From Ghiorsea sp. (GTDB taxonomy: Bacteria > Pseudomonadota > Zetaproteobacteria > Mariprofundales > Mariprofundaceae): 47,026 nucleotides of DNA. The stretch lies in assembly GCA_030949605.1 (NCBI GenBank), contig JAUZSH010000025.1, positions 1 through 47,026 on the forward strand, written 5' to 3'. Position numbers and translations under genes: made by a program. The notes below the pieces were generated by a model that saw only the letters and a list, made by a program, of their open reading frames with translations, was not told the DNA's origin and did no database searches. Of this stretch, positions 1-9,541 are shown piece after piece (position 1 is the stretch's first letter; every line of letters begins with the position of its first letter).

Positions 1-1251
1 GGCATCAAATACATCCATATCGGTTTGGTTGGTGGCGATAATGAAGCAACTTTTGCGTTGTAAACGTTGTTGATATTGCTGATAGTTTGATGAGCTTACA
101 ACATGAACATGGTAGGTGTAAAAATCTGGTGCCGCCCCTTTGGCTGGACGACCACGACCGTTAAACCCTGCAATAGGCTCAATAACTTCATGATGCACAT
201 TGGTGACAGCCAGCTTTTTCTTTAGCAGCTCAAGCTCATGGCAAGCATCTTTTTCACAAGCAAAACTTCTGTTGCAAAACGCCTTCAAAAGCTTCTGATC
301 ATCTTGGCTTTTCTTGGAAAACTGCTTGCTCACATTACGCTTAGCACGCTCATGTGCTTGCGGTGAATACACAACCAGCCACTTCTGTTCAACACCTGCA
401 TAAGACTCATCAACACACTGATAATTAAGATTTAATCCATCATTGTCTGCCGCTAGTTGGCCTGCATATTTCTCAATATAACCGCGTGCCAAACCTATGG
501 TTTCAGGCACGCGCGTTGTCCATGTGATATGGCTCATCAACTTGATGGTTTCAGCACTATAAAGCGCACTATCACCAACGATATGTTGCACTGAAAAGTC
601 ATCTTGAAGCTGACCAATGTGGTCTTTGATTGCCTGCTTAAAACGAGTCTTATCATTGTCATTGCCGCTCAATGCCGCCATCATCATAGGGATGCCAGCC
701 TGAGCCTCCACAATCAGCTTCAAACCGAACTGATTGAGCTCTGGTCGGTGGTCGCGACTGTAGCCCTTGGTAATCTTAATCACGCCAGCTTCTTCTGCCT
801 GATTATACTTGCCATCGGTATGAAAGGTTGTCGTATCTATATGACTCATGTGGCAGGTAATATTTAATGTTTTTAATGCGTTAGATGCAATTACAGCATA
901 AGTTTCACTCACGCCTGCCTCATAAATCGAGTCCAACATTCGCCCTGTGACATCATCATTAAAGTGGGCTGCCTCAACACCTTCGCCAAGCAGTTTCTCA
1001 ACAGGTTTGCTCTCAAAAAAGTGCGGTATATTGTACAATCGCTGGTTCACGAAACCAAGTCCATTAAGCACCGTCGCTTTGAGAACCTGACCAATCGATA
1101 CCTTGCGTTGCTGCATATCCTGTGGAATCAGGGCATCCATACTCGTGCCTATTTCCAGCTCATCATACATCCCTGCAACAAGACCAAGATGATTGAGCTC
1201 CTTACTTTCGCAGCCCGACATCATCGAACCAGTTGATACTTCCATAGCCAT
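1..1251 (-). CDS. IS1634-family transposase, C-terminus outside the window
   Basis: Translating the minus strand gives 417 uninterrupted codons that run off the left edge. The ATG at 1251 follows a GGAGG five bases upstream; a second in-frame ATG lies at 1245. The N-terminus has the DUF4277-type pattern (ELNHLGLVAGMYDEL, then a VLNGLGFVNQRLY stretch). Further in are GYSRDHRPELNQ and GDSALYS, typical of the DDE core of IS1634 transposases. The protein would catalyse cut-and-paste movement of its own element. The 5' end of the element is probably the inverted repeat at 1358-1373. No frameshift is visible in the part present, so this could be an active copy. The last roughly 100-150 residues are not visible. 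Confidence 0.9.
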   Translation of the reverse strand, partial: MAMEVSTGSMMSGCESKELNHLGLVAGMYDELEIGTSMDALIPQDMQQRKVSIGQVLKATVLNGLGFVNQRLYNIPHFFESKPVEKLLGEGVEAAHFNDDVTGRMLDSIYEAGVSETYAVIASNALKTLNITCHMSHIDTTTFHTDGKYNQAEEAGVIKITKGYSRDHRPELNQFGLKLIVEAQAGIPMMMAALSGNDNDKTRFKQAIKDHIGQLQDDFSVQHIVGDSALYSAETIKLMSHITWTTRVPETIGLARGYIEKYAGQLAADNDGLNLNYQCVDESYAGVEQKWLVVYSPQAHERAKRNVSKQFSKKSQDDQKLLKAFCNRSFACEKDACHELELLKKKLAVTNVHHEVIEPIAGFNGRGRPAKGAAPDFYTYHVHVVSSSNYQQYQQRLQRKSCFIIATNQTDMDVFDA

Positions 1252-1357
1252 TTTCGCCTCCGTAGAAACAATAAATATACCATAAATATTAATAGGTTAG
1301 AAGCATTTAAATGGCTAATTAAGCCTATTTAACTTAAATCGAAAAACTGGAAATACA

Positions 1358-1373
1358 GGGTGCGGAATGTCGG
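1358..1373 (-). repeat. Probable 5' terminal inverted repeat of the IS1634 element
   Basis: The 16-mer gggtgcggaatgtcgg lies about 107 bp upstream of the transposase start and recurs identically at 2011-2026 in the same orientation. An exact 16-mer recurring at two mobile-element boundaries suggests the outer end of this IS type. The partner end would lie left of the window. Confidence 0.55.
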
Positions 1374-1402
1374 GAGTAACCATAACATTCTAGAATATTG
1401 TG

Positions 1403-1451
1403 GTATATTAAAAATAATATCCCCCAAACCCCGATGTTATTTTTAATATAC
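1403..1451. other. Long perfect hairpin, 15-bp arms
   Basis: Arms at 1403-1417 (gtatattaaaaataa) and 1437-1451 are perfect reverse complements around a C-rich 19-nt loop. It lies in the gene-free stretch just outside the IS1634 end. It could be a bidirectional terminator or the remnant of a small palindromic element. No gene is visible from 1252 to 2285. Confidence 0.5.
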
Positions 1452-1524
1452 GCTTTCTAAATCAATGTGTTACAAACACTAGGGTTTTTTACCAATGTAT
1501 TCTCTAAAGCTGGCGAAGGTATTG

Positions 1525-1728
1525 ACTACTGTCCGACGAAAGTTCGAGGCTTTATTTCCAACTCTTTATGCCATAAAGGTTTCCTTTGCGGCACGATGTT
1601 ATGAGACAGGAAGTAATATTTTACGCTTTACGTCATTCCCGCGAAGGCGGGAATCTATTATTTGCAAGGTTTTTTGGATACCCAGTCAAGTCGGGCATGG
1701 CGATATGTAACTTTCGTCGGACAGTAGT
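1525..1728. mobile_element. 204-bp MITE with 20-bp perfect terminal inverted repeats
   Basis: Ends at 1525-1544 (actactgtccgacgaaagtt) and 1709-1728 are exact inverted copies. The interior has no convincing ORF. It carries a hairpin at 1636-1653 (ttcccgc / gcgggaa) of the kind that translates as FPRRRESI, a dispersed repeat seen in many proteobacteria. A 3-bp TGA flanks both sides if the repeat is taken to start one base later. No parent transposase with these ends is in the window. Only one copy is seen here. Confidence 0.7.
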
Positions 1729-1746
1729 GAAGCAATATATTACCAT

Positions 1747-1940
1747 AATGCCGAGTTAAGCGGAACCCCGCCTTGAGCCAAAAGGGGAATGCTGCAAAGC
1801 ATTCACTTTTTGGTGAGACGAAGGGGCGGAAGTCCTGAAAGGATTCCGTTTGAACGACCTTGTTAGACATCGGGACGATGGCGAGCAAGGTCTTCAAATT
1901 TCGATTAACTCGGCATTAGCCACTGCGCAGCAGTGGCTAA
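1747..1940. other. Highly structured non-coding stretch (candidate structured RNA or folded mobile-element end)
   Basis: A 13-bp outer stem (1747-1759 aatgccgagttaa with 1905-1917) closes a multi-branched fold. Arm 1 pairs CCGCC 1768-1772 with 1825-1829, CCAAAA 1778-1783 with 1808-1813, and GAATGC 1787-1792 with 1799-1804. A small hairpin lies near 1831-1845. Arm 3 pairs GACCTTG 1856-1862 with 1886-1892. An overlapping hairpin, 1916-1926 with 1930-1940, could compete with the outer stem like a terminator/antiterminator. No ORF explains it. I do not recognise an RNA family. Confidence 0.45.
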
Positions 1941-2010
1941 TAAGCTTGTTTAGCGTTGAAAAACATTATGTTTTCATGTCTTTTCATTCAATACCAAAAA
2001 TCAAAATCAA

Positions 2011-2026
2011 GGGTGCGGAATGTCGG
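2011..2026. repeat. Solo IS1634-type end
   Basis: This is an exact copy of the 16-mer at 1358-1373. It abuts, and has replaced, the left inverted repeat of the MITE that follows. It looks like the leftover end of a second IS1634-type insertion whose body was deleted. Confidence 0.45.
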
Positions 2027-2280
2027 TTTTATCGTTTTCTTGGTTATTTTATCCTTATAAATCAATGAGATAAGGATATACATCACGATTCTGATTATCC
2101 TACGAATTTCAATCTACAACCAACTTAAGCAAAAAGTTGAAAATCGATACCGTAATTTTCATTAAATGGCTAAATGATTCGGTCATAAAAGGCTGTTTTC
2201 ATTCAATATGATGAGAACAAAGATCATCCGATATCAATTTTAAATCATTTTTTTAGAAAAAGATACCCGCTCAATGTAAG
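2027..2280. mobile_element. MITE family 1, left end truncated
   Basis: This is nearly identical along its length to the full 272-bp copies at 17094-17365 and 30131-30402. The right end is intact (atacccgctcaatgtaag, 2263-2280). The first 18 or so bases are missing and replaced by the IS1634-type end at 2011-2026. It is immediately followed by the start of the IS4-type transposase, so any upstream part of that IS is also lost or interrupted. Confidence 0.85.
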
Positions 2281-2285
2281 TACCC

Positions 2286-3646
2286 ATGAATGAAATAATG
2301 CGCACTCTATCGCCAATAAGCAATACTTTGGATTCAAAAACATTCAAACAGCTTAAAGTAATCACCGAGGCAGCACTCTCTATGACGGGACGAATGACGA
2401 TGCTGGGTTTATCTCGTTGGTCAGGTGATGGTGGAAGTTATCGAACGGTTCAACGCTTTTTTGGCTTACTGAATATAGCATGGATGAAAATGAATTGGCT
2501 TTTATGCCGCTCTTTTCTGCAAGATAAAGACGATGTTATTTTACTTGCGGGTGATGAAGTCACCGTTACTAAAAGCGGCAAGAAAACGCATGGTCTGGAC
2601 TATTTTTTTCTTCCATTCAAGGGCAAGTTGTGCCAGGACTGTGCTTCCTATGCATTAGCCTGATTAGTGTAAAGCGCCGCAAATCTTTTCCATTGCAGAT
2701 GCACCAGTTAATCAAAAAAGAGCTGACAGGCTGCTCAAAGTATCGCGAAATAAGCACCGAAAAAGAAATTTCTAAAAGCGATGAAAAAACAGTAAAAAAA
2801 CGAGGTCGCCCCAAAGGAAGAAAAAACTTTAATCGCCGTGATGTTGAGTTATCACCCTATATGACTGTTTTACAAGAGAAAATAAGGGAAGTTAAATCAC
2901 TTATTTCTGATTCATGTGTGCCAAAGTATTTTCTTTTTGATGGCGAGTTAGGCAATAATTTTGCCTTGCAGATGGTGAGGCAGGTCAATTTGCACCTTAT
3001 TTGTAAACTACGTTATAATTCTCAGCTTTATTTGCCTTGGCAGGGTGAATATTCAGGACGTGGGCGTAAACGGATTTATGGTGAACGGTTACTGCCGCAA
3101 AAATATCTAATGAATATCTAATGAATATCTAATGAATATCGCGTGCATGAAACGTGTGAGGATGGTGTACTTACAGAATACTTTCAAATTGAGGTACGGC
3201 ACAAAAAGTTTCCAGATGCATTGAATGTTGTCATTATAAGAAAAACGTCAGTGAGTAGCGGGAAAACAGCTCATGTTATTTTGTTTAGCTCTGATCTTGC
3301 ATTGGGATGGGATAAAGTCGTTGATTATTATCGTTTGCGCTTCCAGATTGAATTCAATTTCCGTGATGCTAAACAATATTGGGGACTGGAAGATTTCATG
3401 GTTGTAAAAGAAGCCAAAGTTCGAAACAGCGCATGTTTTTCAATGTTTATGGTTAATATGGCATATGCATTAATCGCTCAGAATGACGGAAAAGTCGGCA
3501 GAAGTATGCACGATGTGAAGGTGTGGTTTCTGGCGCGCAAGCAGGTACAAGAAACATTAAAATTATGTGGGGAAAATGCCGAACGTATTTTTATTAACGA
3601 ACTGATTGATAAAATTTCAATGAAATTCATGGTTAATACGAGCTGA
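2286..3646 (+). pseudogene. IS4-family transposase, frameshifted and interrupted
   Basis: Three ORF pieces (2286-2663, 2630-3121, 3143-3646) read as one transposase. The first Asp is in AGDEVTVTKSGKKT and the second in FLFDGELGNNF. The C-terminal YRLRFQIEFNFRDAK matches the IS4 Y-(2)-R-(3)-E-(6)-K signature exactly. A one-base loss near 2627 shifts the frame (GKL to VPGLCF). At 3102-3134 an 11-bp unit is present three times; this 33-bp insertion stays in frame but brings in TAA TGA, and removing all three units restores QKYRVHE. The element is therefore inactive as sequenced. It ends about 30 bp from ntrX. Confidence 0.85.
3102..3134. repeat. 11-bp tandem repeat, 3 copies, inside the IS4 transposase
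   Basis: Three perfect copies of aatatctaatg are followed by a partial one. The 33-bp total is divisible by three, so the downstream frame is kept, but the repeat itself encodes two consecutive stops at 3119-3124. Confidence 0.95.
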
Positions 3647-3674
3647 ATGCGCGCTATTTTGGCGAAGGTATTGA

Positions 3675-5051
3675 TTAATCTTTGGCTATTAAATCATGCG
3701 CTTTAATCTTACGGTGCAATTGACTTCTTTCCATACCTATATCCACTGCTGTTTTACTAATATTCCAATTATTTTTGTCCAAATGATGCAATATATAACT
3801 GCGTTCAAATCGTTTGCGTGCATCGTGGAATCCATCTTGCAACACAGTATCGTCAGGCACTGCCGAAAAAGATAACGGTGACTGAGGGTTTTCATCTAAA
3901 GATAACATGGTTTCAGGTGTTAACACCTGACCTGAACACAAAAGGTGACATCGCTCAACATAATTACGCAATTCCCGAACATTGCCTGGCCAAGCATACG
4001 CTTGCAGCAATTGCACAACTTCTTTCGAGAAATGAACAGGTTCACCGCCCAAATGTGCAACTTGTTCGGCAGTCAACATCTGCAAAAGATCTGATATATC
4101 TTCGGCTCTTTCCTGAAGGTTTGGCAATGTCATGGTTATCATATGCAATTGTGAATAAAATGCTTGGAGTATGCTTCCATGCTGCAATAAAGTTTCTTTA
4201 TCATGTTTTGAGCCTAAAATCAAACGTGTATCACATGGAACATAACGGGTATTACCCAAATGTTGCAAACGGTGCTTCAACATCACTTGCACTATTTTCT
4301 CTTGTATTCGCATGGGAATATCAGCAATTTCTTCAATATACAGTGTGCCGTTATGCGCAACTTCCAAGCGGCCTCTTCTGGCTTGCAACGCTCCAGTGAA
4401 TGCACCTTTCTCGTAGCCAAAAAGTTCGGCATCAATCGCCTGCTCATCCAAACCCAATGCTTTGAATGCTACAAATCCAACTTGGGAATGACCTGAGCCC
4501 TCATGCACAATGCGGGCAGCAATGGATTTACCTACACCATGCTGACCCTGCAATATCATATGTTGTTTATTCATCTTCATTTTATCAAGTTGTCTGCGTA
4601 TCAAGCTCACGGCTTTGCTGCGACCAACAAACTGGGGAGAACGGTTATTGACTTCAACTTTTAAGTCTGAATTTTCTAACTCAAGCCTTCTTTTTTCCAC
4701 CGCATTACGCAGTGTAATCAATAATTTATCCAAAGAAAAAGGCTTTTCAATAAAATCAAATGCACCTTGTTTGGTGGCTTTAACTGCGGTATCAATGGTC
4801 GCGTGACCAGACATCATAATAATGGGTACATCAGGATTAATTTGCTTCAGCCTTGCCATCGTTTCCAAGCCATCAATACCAGGCATCCAAATATCCAAGA
4901 AAACACAGTCCGCAGGATTTTTGCGAAAACGCGCCACCGCTTCTTCACCCGAGGCCGAATGACTAACCAAATACCCTTCATCCTCAAAAAGGCCACTTAA
5001 AGATTCCCGAATTGGCTGCTCATCATCCACAATCAAAATTTGAATCGTCAC
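3675..5051 (-). CDS. ntrX: Nitrogen-regulation response regulator NtrX (sigma-54 activator)
   Basis: 458 residues in three parts. The receiver domain (1-120) has D9, D10, phosphoacceptor D53 and K103. The AAA+ domain has Walker A at 169-176 (GQHGVGKS), the sigma-54-contacting GAFTGA at 216-221 and a Walker B region at 235-242. A Fis-type helix-turn-helix lies at the C-terminus. It would be phosphorylated by the NtrY kinase encoded just upstream and activate sigma-54 promoters. Walker B reads GTLYIEEI, with Glu where the family usually has Asp. GTG start at 5051 with AAGGAGGG eight bases upstream; the start overlaps the ntrY stop (GTGA). Whether it still receives a signal is doubtful because ntrY is frameshifted. 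Confidence 0.9.
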   Translation of the reverse strand: MTIQILIVDDEQPIRESLSGLFEDEGYLVSHSASGEEAVARFRKNPADCVFLDIWMPGIDGLETMARLKQINPDVPIIMMSGHATIDTAVKATKQGAFDFIEKPFSLDKLLITLRNAVEKRRLELENSDLKVEVNNRSPQFVGRSKAVSLIRRQLDKMKMNKQHMILQGQHGVGKSIAARIVHEGSGHSQVGFVAFKALGLDEQAIDAELFGYEKGAFTGALQARRGRLEVAHNGTLYIEEIADIPMRIQEKIVQVMLKHRLQHLGNTRYVPCDTRLILGSKHDKETLLQHGSILQAFYSQLHMITMTLPNLQERAEDISDLLQMLTAEQVAHLGGEPVHFSKEVVQLLQAYAWPGNVRELRNYVERCHLLCSGQVLTPETMLSLDENPQSPLSFSAVPDDTVLQDGFHDARKRFERSYILHHLDKNNWNISKTAVDIGMERSQLHRKIKAHDLIAKD

Positions 5052-7238
5052 GCGCTTCCCTCCTTGGCTTCATCCGTTGTTTGTTTCACATTAGGCAGCC
5101 ACATGCAAAAACGTGTGGGGGCGGATGCAGAGAGTAATTGAAGTTGTCCATGGTGTTCTTCTGTAATCCGTTGTGCAATAGCTAAACCCAAACCACTACC
5201 ATCTTTTTTGGTTGAGAAATAAGGTTCAAATATATGTTTTTTCGTATTTTCATCAATACCTTGTCCTTCATCTTGCACAAAGAAACGTGTTTGTTTATCG
5301 GTGATCCCCACATATACACGCACATGTGCCTGCGTTGCTAGCGCATTATCAATTAAATTAATCAATACTTGGCGAATTTGGTCAGGGTCACAAAAACTTG
5401 ACCTTGAGGCATGCCTTCAAAGATGAGATTGTGATAAGGGCTGTACAGCTCACGCAGCTCTTGAAGCAAGGTTGCAATGGAAACTTCTTCCATCTTGGGC
5501 TTGGGCAAGGTTGCCAAATCAGAAAAATCAGCCAGCAAGCGTTGCAAACGCTCCACCTGATTAATGACCGCATCTGTACAGGTATCAAATACAGCAACAT
5601 CATCCACTTGGTTTCTAAATCTTCTACGTACACGTTCTGTGGATAGCTTAATCGGTGTTAACGGATTCTTGATTTCATGTGCTAACCGTTGCGCCACTTC
5701 CGCCCATGCTCGATGTTTTTGTGCCTCAGCAAGCTGAGTAATATCATCAAATACCAATAGCCAACCTGAAAATACATCTTCTTGGCTGCCTAATAATGTG
5801 CCGCGAGCTAAAATCTTAACCGTTTGTAAGCCATGAGTAATCACCAGTTCATCCTGCAAATCTTGTAAGCCTTGAGTCTGCAAAGTTTCAAAAAATCCAA
5901 CATCGGTTTAAGATGTCCTTCAGAGAAGTCATATATTGATTTTTTTTCTGCTTTATATTGAGGCAATAACAATAAATTTTTGCATGTTTCATTCATCAAG
6001 CGTATCTCCCCTAATGAATCGAGTAAAATCACACCACTATGCAACTTCGCCAGCAGGTTTTCCAGCACATATTGACGTTGACGGCTGCTTACCAAAGCAC
6101 TGGTCAATTCAGCTTGTGTCTCGGTGAGCGTATCCATATTGTATTTTAAACGCGCAATCATACTGTTAAATGATGCAGCCAAAAATCCCAGTTCGTCCTT
6201 GCTATGAGTAGGAATCAAGGCATCAAAATCGCCAGCTTTCACTTGCTCAAGTGCTGATGCCAAGTCTTCAACAGGTGCGGTCAACTTGCGCGCAAAAACA
6301 AGTGCCAACACACCCGCCACACACACAATCAATATCATGACCATCATCAGTATATGCGTAAAAGTTTGTTGAATGCTTTGCCTATGCCGATCTAGAACAC
6401 GGTATGTTCGATAATCTGCCTCAATACTTCGCGCGCTGGCTGTAATTTCTTCAGGCAAAGCAACTTCTGCACGAAACAAACCAATGAATCGTCGCTGTGA
6501 AAATAATGGTAAATAACCAACCACATACTCACCGTCTTCGCGAACCGAATGATCAACCACATACCGACCCAAAGCAACACTTAAACGCCCAGCATCCGAC
6601 AAGATCTCTGTTTCCAAGCTATGAAATTTTGAGCCTTGATGCACACCCTGAACAGTGGCTATCAAACGCTCTGAAGCATCAAATAACTCAAGCTTTTCCC
6701 ATCCATATTTGTTGAGTAACTGCTCCATATATTGATTAAGAACAAGGCTAGCCAGCGGTGTTGGCTCCAAATCAGGAAAATTATCATCAGCTATCACTTG
6801 CTTTAAAGATAGCTCCATATTCGACTCAATATCGGCATAAAACCCTTGTGCCAAGCTCATCGCTTTATCAAGTAGATTGTCCACACGAACATCAAACCAA
6901 ACATCCAAGCCCTTAGTAATCACTTGATTGGCTGTGATTTGCAAAATTGCCGACGGAAGAAGCACCATCAACACCATAATCGTCACAAGCTTCGTTCTCA
7001 AATTAAGCCCTGCACTTTGCTGATGTGTGGAAAAACCTCGAACACCAAAAACAAATGCAATCAAAGCCAAAGAAAATAATAAACCAACATTCATCCAACT
7101 CAAGTATACTGGGCCGAAATGATCTTGGCTGGGCCACACATAATAAATCACTAATGCCAAAAGACAAACCACCACAAATGGCAAAAAACGCAACCCATAA
7201 ATGAGGTATTTATCCTGCTTCTCTCGTTGATCAATCAT
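5048..7238 (-). pseudogene. ntrY: Sensor histidine kinase NtrY, broken by two frameshifts
   Basis: Three minus-strand pieces make one NtrY. 7238-5841 has membrane segments near residues 13-33, 45-65, 87-107 and 290-315, then HAMP and a PAS-like sensor. 5883-5362 has the phosphoacceptor region RLAHEIKNPLTPIKLS. 5365-5048 has the ATPase domain with DNALA, DEGQGID and GSGLGLAI. Each junction is repaired by adding one T to a T-run on the coding strand: near 5892 (giving MLDFFETLQTQ) and near 5393 (giving QVFCDPDQIRQVLINLIDN). All catalytic motifs are intact. This is therefore either a recent pseudogene, a homopolymer phase-variable gene or two sequencing errors. It overlaps its neighbours on both sides. 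Confidence 0.85.
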
Positions 7239-7782
7239 CTTCTTTGGTCAAAAGCAAAGGTGCATTACCCATATCTATGCCCCAATTTTTAAACAACGGA
7301 ACCCAACTATCTTCTTCAGCTTCGCCTTCATACAAAAAAAGTTGCACCTTCAATATATAAGTATTGGCACCATCAAGAAGAGATGTATCAAGCACCGCAA
7401 CCTGCGTCAAACCTGTGAGAAACCGCATTGCTTCTTGTGCCTCTGTCGTATGCCTTACCACACCACCACTTAAGTCACGCATCAGCCAACGCTGCGTCAC
7501 CAAGTCAGGAATGACTTGCCTCCCCAAACGCACTGAAACCACTTGCTTATCCAACCAATAGTCGCGCACTTGCTTCACATCAAACTGCCAAAACACAGTC
7601 ATCGGCGAGCCTGAACCAATCACTTTAAGTATATATGCTTCTTGCTGAAATGCCTGCACATCACAATACACCACACCATCTTTGGTTTGGGTATGTATTT
7701 CGCTCATGTCTGATCTTTCCCCTGCCCAAGCAGTGGAAAAGGATAATACAATAATCATGATAGTTTGAAAAAGTTTAAACAT
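7231..7782 (-). CDS. DUF4390 family exported protein
   Basis: 183 residues starting with a signal peptide (MFKLFQTIMIIVLSFSTAWAG), followed by a mostly beta-rich region with no catalytic motif I recognise. Proteins of this type are commonly encoded immediately upstream of ntrY. Here the stop overlaps the ntrY start by 8 nt, so the two are probably co-transcribed and translationally coupled. The likely location is periplasm or outer membrane. A role in ntrYX signalling is inferred only from position. Confidence 0.75.
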   Translation of the reverse strand: MFKLFQTIMIIVLSFSTAWAGERSDMSEIHTQTKDGVVYCDVQAFQQEAYILKVIGSGSPMTVFWQFDVKQVRDYWLDKQVVSVRLGRQVIPDLVTQRWLMRDLSGGVVRHTTEAQEAMRFLTGLTQVAVLDTSLLDGANTYILKVQLFLYEGEAEEDSWVPLFKNWGIDMGNAPLLLTKEDD

Positions 7783-7818
7783 CTCCGCCAGTTTAAAGCC
7801 AAGAAATGAATGGGCAAC

Positions 7819-8562
7819 CTATGGAAGGCTAATCATCGTCAATTGTCGTCCTGTTTTGCCACAGTCACGACGATAAGAAAAGTAACGGGGTTGCACACTG
7901 CAATATGTACAAGGCTGTGATATTTCAATGCAAGCATGCTTGACACCTCGGGCTAATAACTGATGCCGATTAGCTTTTGCCAAATCAGCAAATACCTGTC
8001 CACCTTGCATAACACCCACATCAACACCACAAGATTGTGATAAAATATCAGCAACTTCCGCACTCACGGCAAAACAACAATTGGCGATACATGGACCAAA
8101 ACTGGCTAAGATATGCGCAGGATATGCCCCCTTGCTACACATTGCATCAAGAGCAACACCCACAACATTTTGCGCTGTGCCTCGCCAACCAGCATGAACA
8201 GCCGCGACAACACCTGCCTCAATATCAACCAACACCACGGGTAAACAGTCCGCTGTTCTAACAGCAAGCGCAACACCAGAATTCGTGGCAATCAGAATAT
8301 CTGCATTTTCTGAATGGCGCACACCATCACCTTGACAGTATAGTACCTGTACGCCGTGTACTTGTTGGCTTTGATGCGGCATGGGCATGTCTGATGACTG
8401 ACATAATCGTATTAAATTTTGCGCAACACACTCATTTGTATCACCGACACTTTCACCTAAATTTAAGCTTGAATATGCGCCTTCACTTACCCCGCCATGT
8501 CTATCACTAAATATAGCCTTAACACCATATTTCGCCATAAGCTGCGAGGCCTCAAACATCAA
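7819..8562 (-). CDS. pgeF: Purine nucleoside phosphorylase / laccase-domain protein PgeF (YfiH)
   Basis: 247 codons. The protein shows the family signatures SDRHGGVSEGAYSSLNLG, RTADCLPVVLVD and AVHAGWRGT, plus FGPCIANCCFAVS; these supply the His and Cys metal ligands. The family was once called multicopper polyphenol oxidase. Members have since been linked to purine nucleoside cleavage and to preventing mis-incorporation in peptidoglycan (PgeF). The ORF opens with TTG at 8562 followed directly by ATG at 8559, the more likely start. It sits 31 bp after rluD in the same orientation, a pairing seen in many proteobacteria. Confidence 0.88.
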   Translation of the reverse strand: MMFEASQLMAKYGVKAIFSDRHGGVSEGAYSSLNLGESVGDTNECVAQNLIRLCQSSDMPMPHQSQQVHGVQVLYCQGDGVRHSENADILIATNSGVALAVRTADCLPVVLVDIEAGVVAAVHAGWRGTAQNVVGVALDAMCSKGAYPAHILASFGPCIANCCFAVSAEVADILSQSCGVDVGVMQGGQVFADLAKANRHQLLARGVKHACIEISQPCTYCSVQPRYFSYRRDCGKTGRQLTMISLP

Positions 8563-8593
8563 CCAAGCACAACCAAGGCTTCATCAAGTCGCT

Positions 8594-9529
8594 TCAGTTC
8601 TTCAGGGAAAGGTGCGTGACAAAAATATCTTCGCCAGTGATGGGGTGTTTAAAACCCAATATTTCAGCATGAAGAGCCTGACGACTCAATTGTTTCAAAG
8701 CGCTGAATGCAGGTTCAGGAATATGCTTGCTGGGATTAAATTTACGTCCATACATAGGGTCTGCCAACACAGGTACATTTTCATGGCTTAAATGCACCCG
8801 AATTTGATGCGTTCGCCCTGTGTGTAGCCGCAAACGAATGCGGCAAAAGTTATCATCATACCGCTTCTCTAACTTGGCATCGGTAATGGCCATTTTCCCC
8901 TTGGGGTTCACTGCCATTTTTTGTCTGTTGTGTGGATGTCTACCAATAGGCAGTTCAATTTTCTTCTCAAGCCAGTGTGGGTAACCTCTACACCATGCTA
9001 CATATTCACGTTGTAGATCATGGCTAGCAAACATTTGCGATAAACCTTGATGGCTTGCTTCAGTTTTTGCCACCACCAAACTGCCCGATGTATCTTTATC
9101 CAGCCGATGTACAATGCCAGGGCGCTCAACCCCATTGATACCTGGCAGATTGTCGCAATGGTGAAGCAAAGCATGAACCAATGTACCCGTATCATGACCA
9201 TGCGATGGGTGAACCACCATACCTGCGGGTTTATTCACCACAATCAAATGTTCATCTTCAAACAAAATGTCCAAAGCAATATCTTCAGGCACAAGCTGCA
9301 TAGCTTGAGGCTTGGGAATATAAACATAATATACTTCACCCAAAAGAACGCGCGCAGAACGTTTAAGCTTTACACCTTGCGCATCACCTTTCCACACATG
9401 AGCATCGGCAATCAACGCTTGAATGCGTACTCGCGTTAAACCCGAAGCATCCGTCAACACCTGATCCAAGCGTTTACCATGCTGAGATTCAGAAATTTCC
9501 CATTGCAACATATCCACATTTTTATTCAT
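8594..9529 (-). CDS. rluD: 23S rRNA pseudouridine synthase RluD
   Basis: 311 residues. An N-terminal S4 RNA-binding domain (about 14-75) is followed by an RluA-type catalytic domain with HRLDKDTSG at 141-149; D144 is the nucleophilic aspartate. Normal length for RluD, which modifies 23S helix 69. The other RluA-type gene in the window (11834-12784) lacks the RluD-like N-terminal pattern, so I assign this one as RluD with good but not complete confidence. It lies between pgeF and rne/rng, all on the minus strand. Confidence 0.85.
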   Translation of the reverse strand: MNKNVDMLQWEISESQHGKRLDQVLTDASGLTRVRIQALIADAHVWKGDAQGVKLKRSARVLLGEVYYVYIPKPQAMQLVPEDIALDILFEDEHLIVVNKPAGMVVHPSHGHDTGTLVHALLHHCDNLPGINGVERPGIVHRLDKDTSGSLVVAKTEASHQGLSQMFASHDLQREYVAWCRGYPHWLEKKIELPIGRHPHNRQKMAVNPKGKMAITDAKLEKRYDDNFCRIRLRLHTGRTHQIRVHLSHENVPVLADPMYGRKFNPSKHIPEPAFSALKQLSRQALHAEILGFKHPITGEDIFVTHLSLKN

Positions 9530-9541
9530 AAAATATAACGT

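Noticed and set aside
604-1236. Plus-strand ORFs at 604-867 and 964-1236
   Set aside because: They are shadows of the minus-strand IS1634 transposase, which is continuous through the region.
1747-1917. Integron attC site
   Set aside because: The outer arms are perfect complements but lack the RYYYAAC/GTTRRRY layout; no integrase or cassettes are present.
1511-3674. 15-bp direct repeat tggcgaaggtattga at 1511-1525 and 3660-3674 as a target duplication of the whole left insertion cluster
   Set aside because: One chance 15-mer match is expected in 47 kb, and no single element with matching ends spans the interval. It might still be real.
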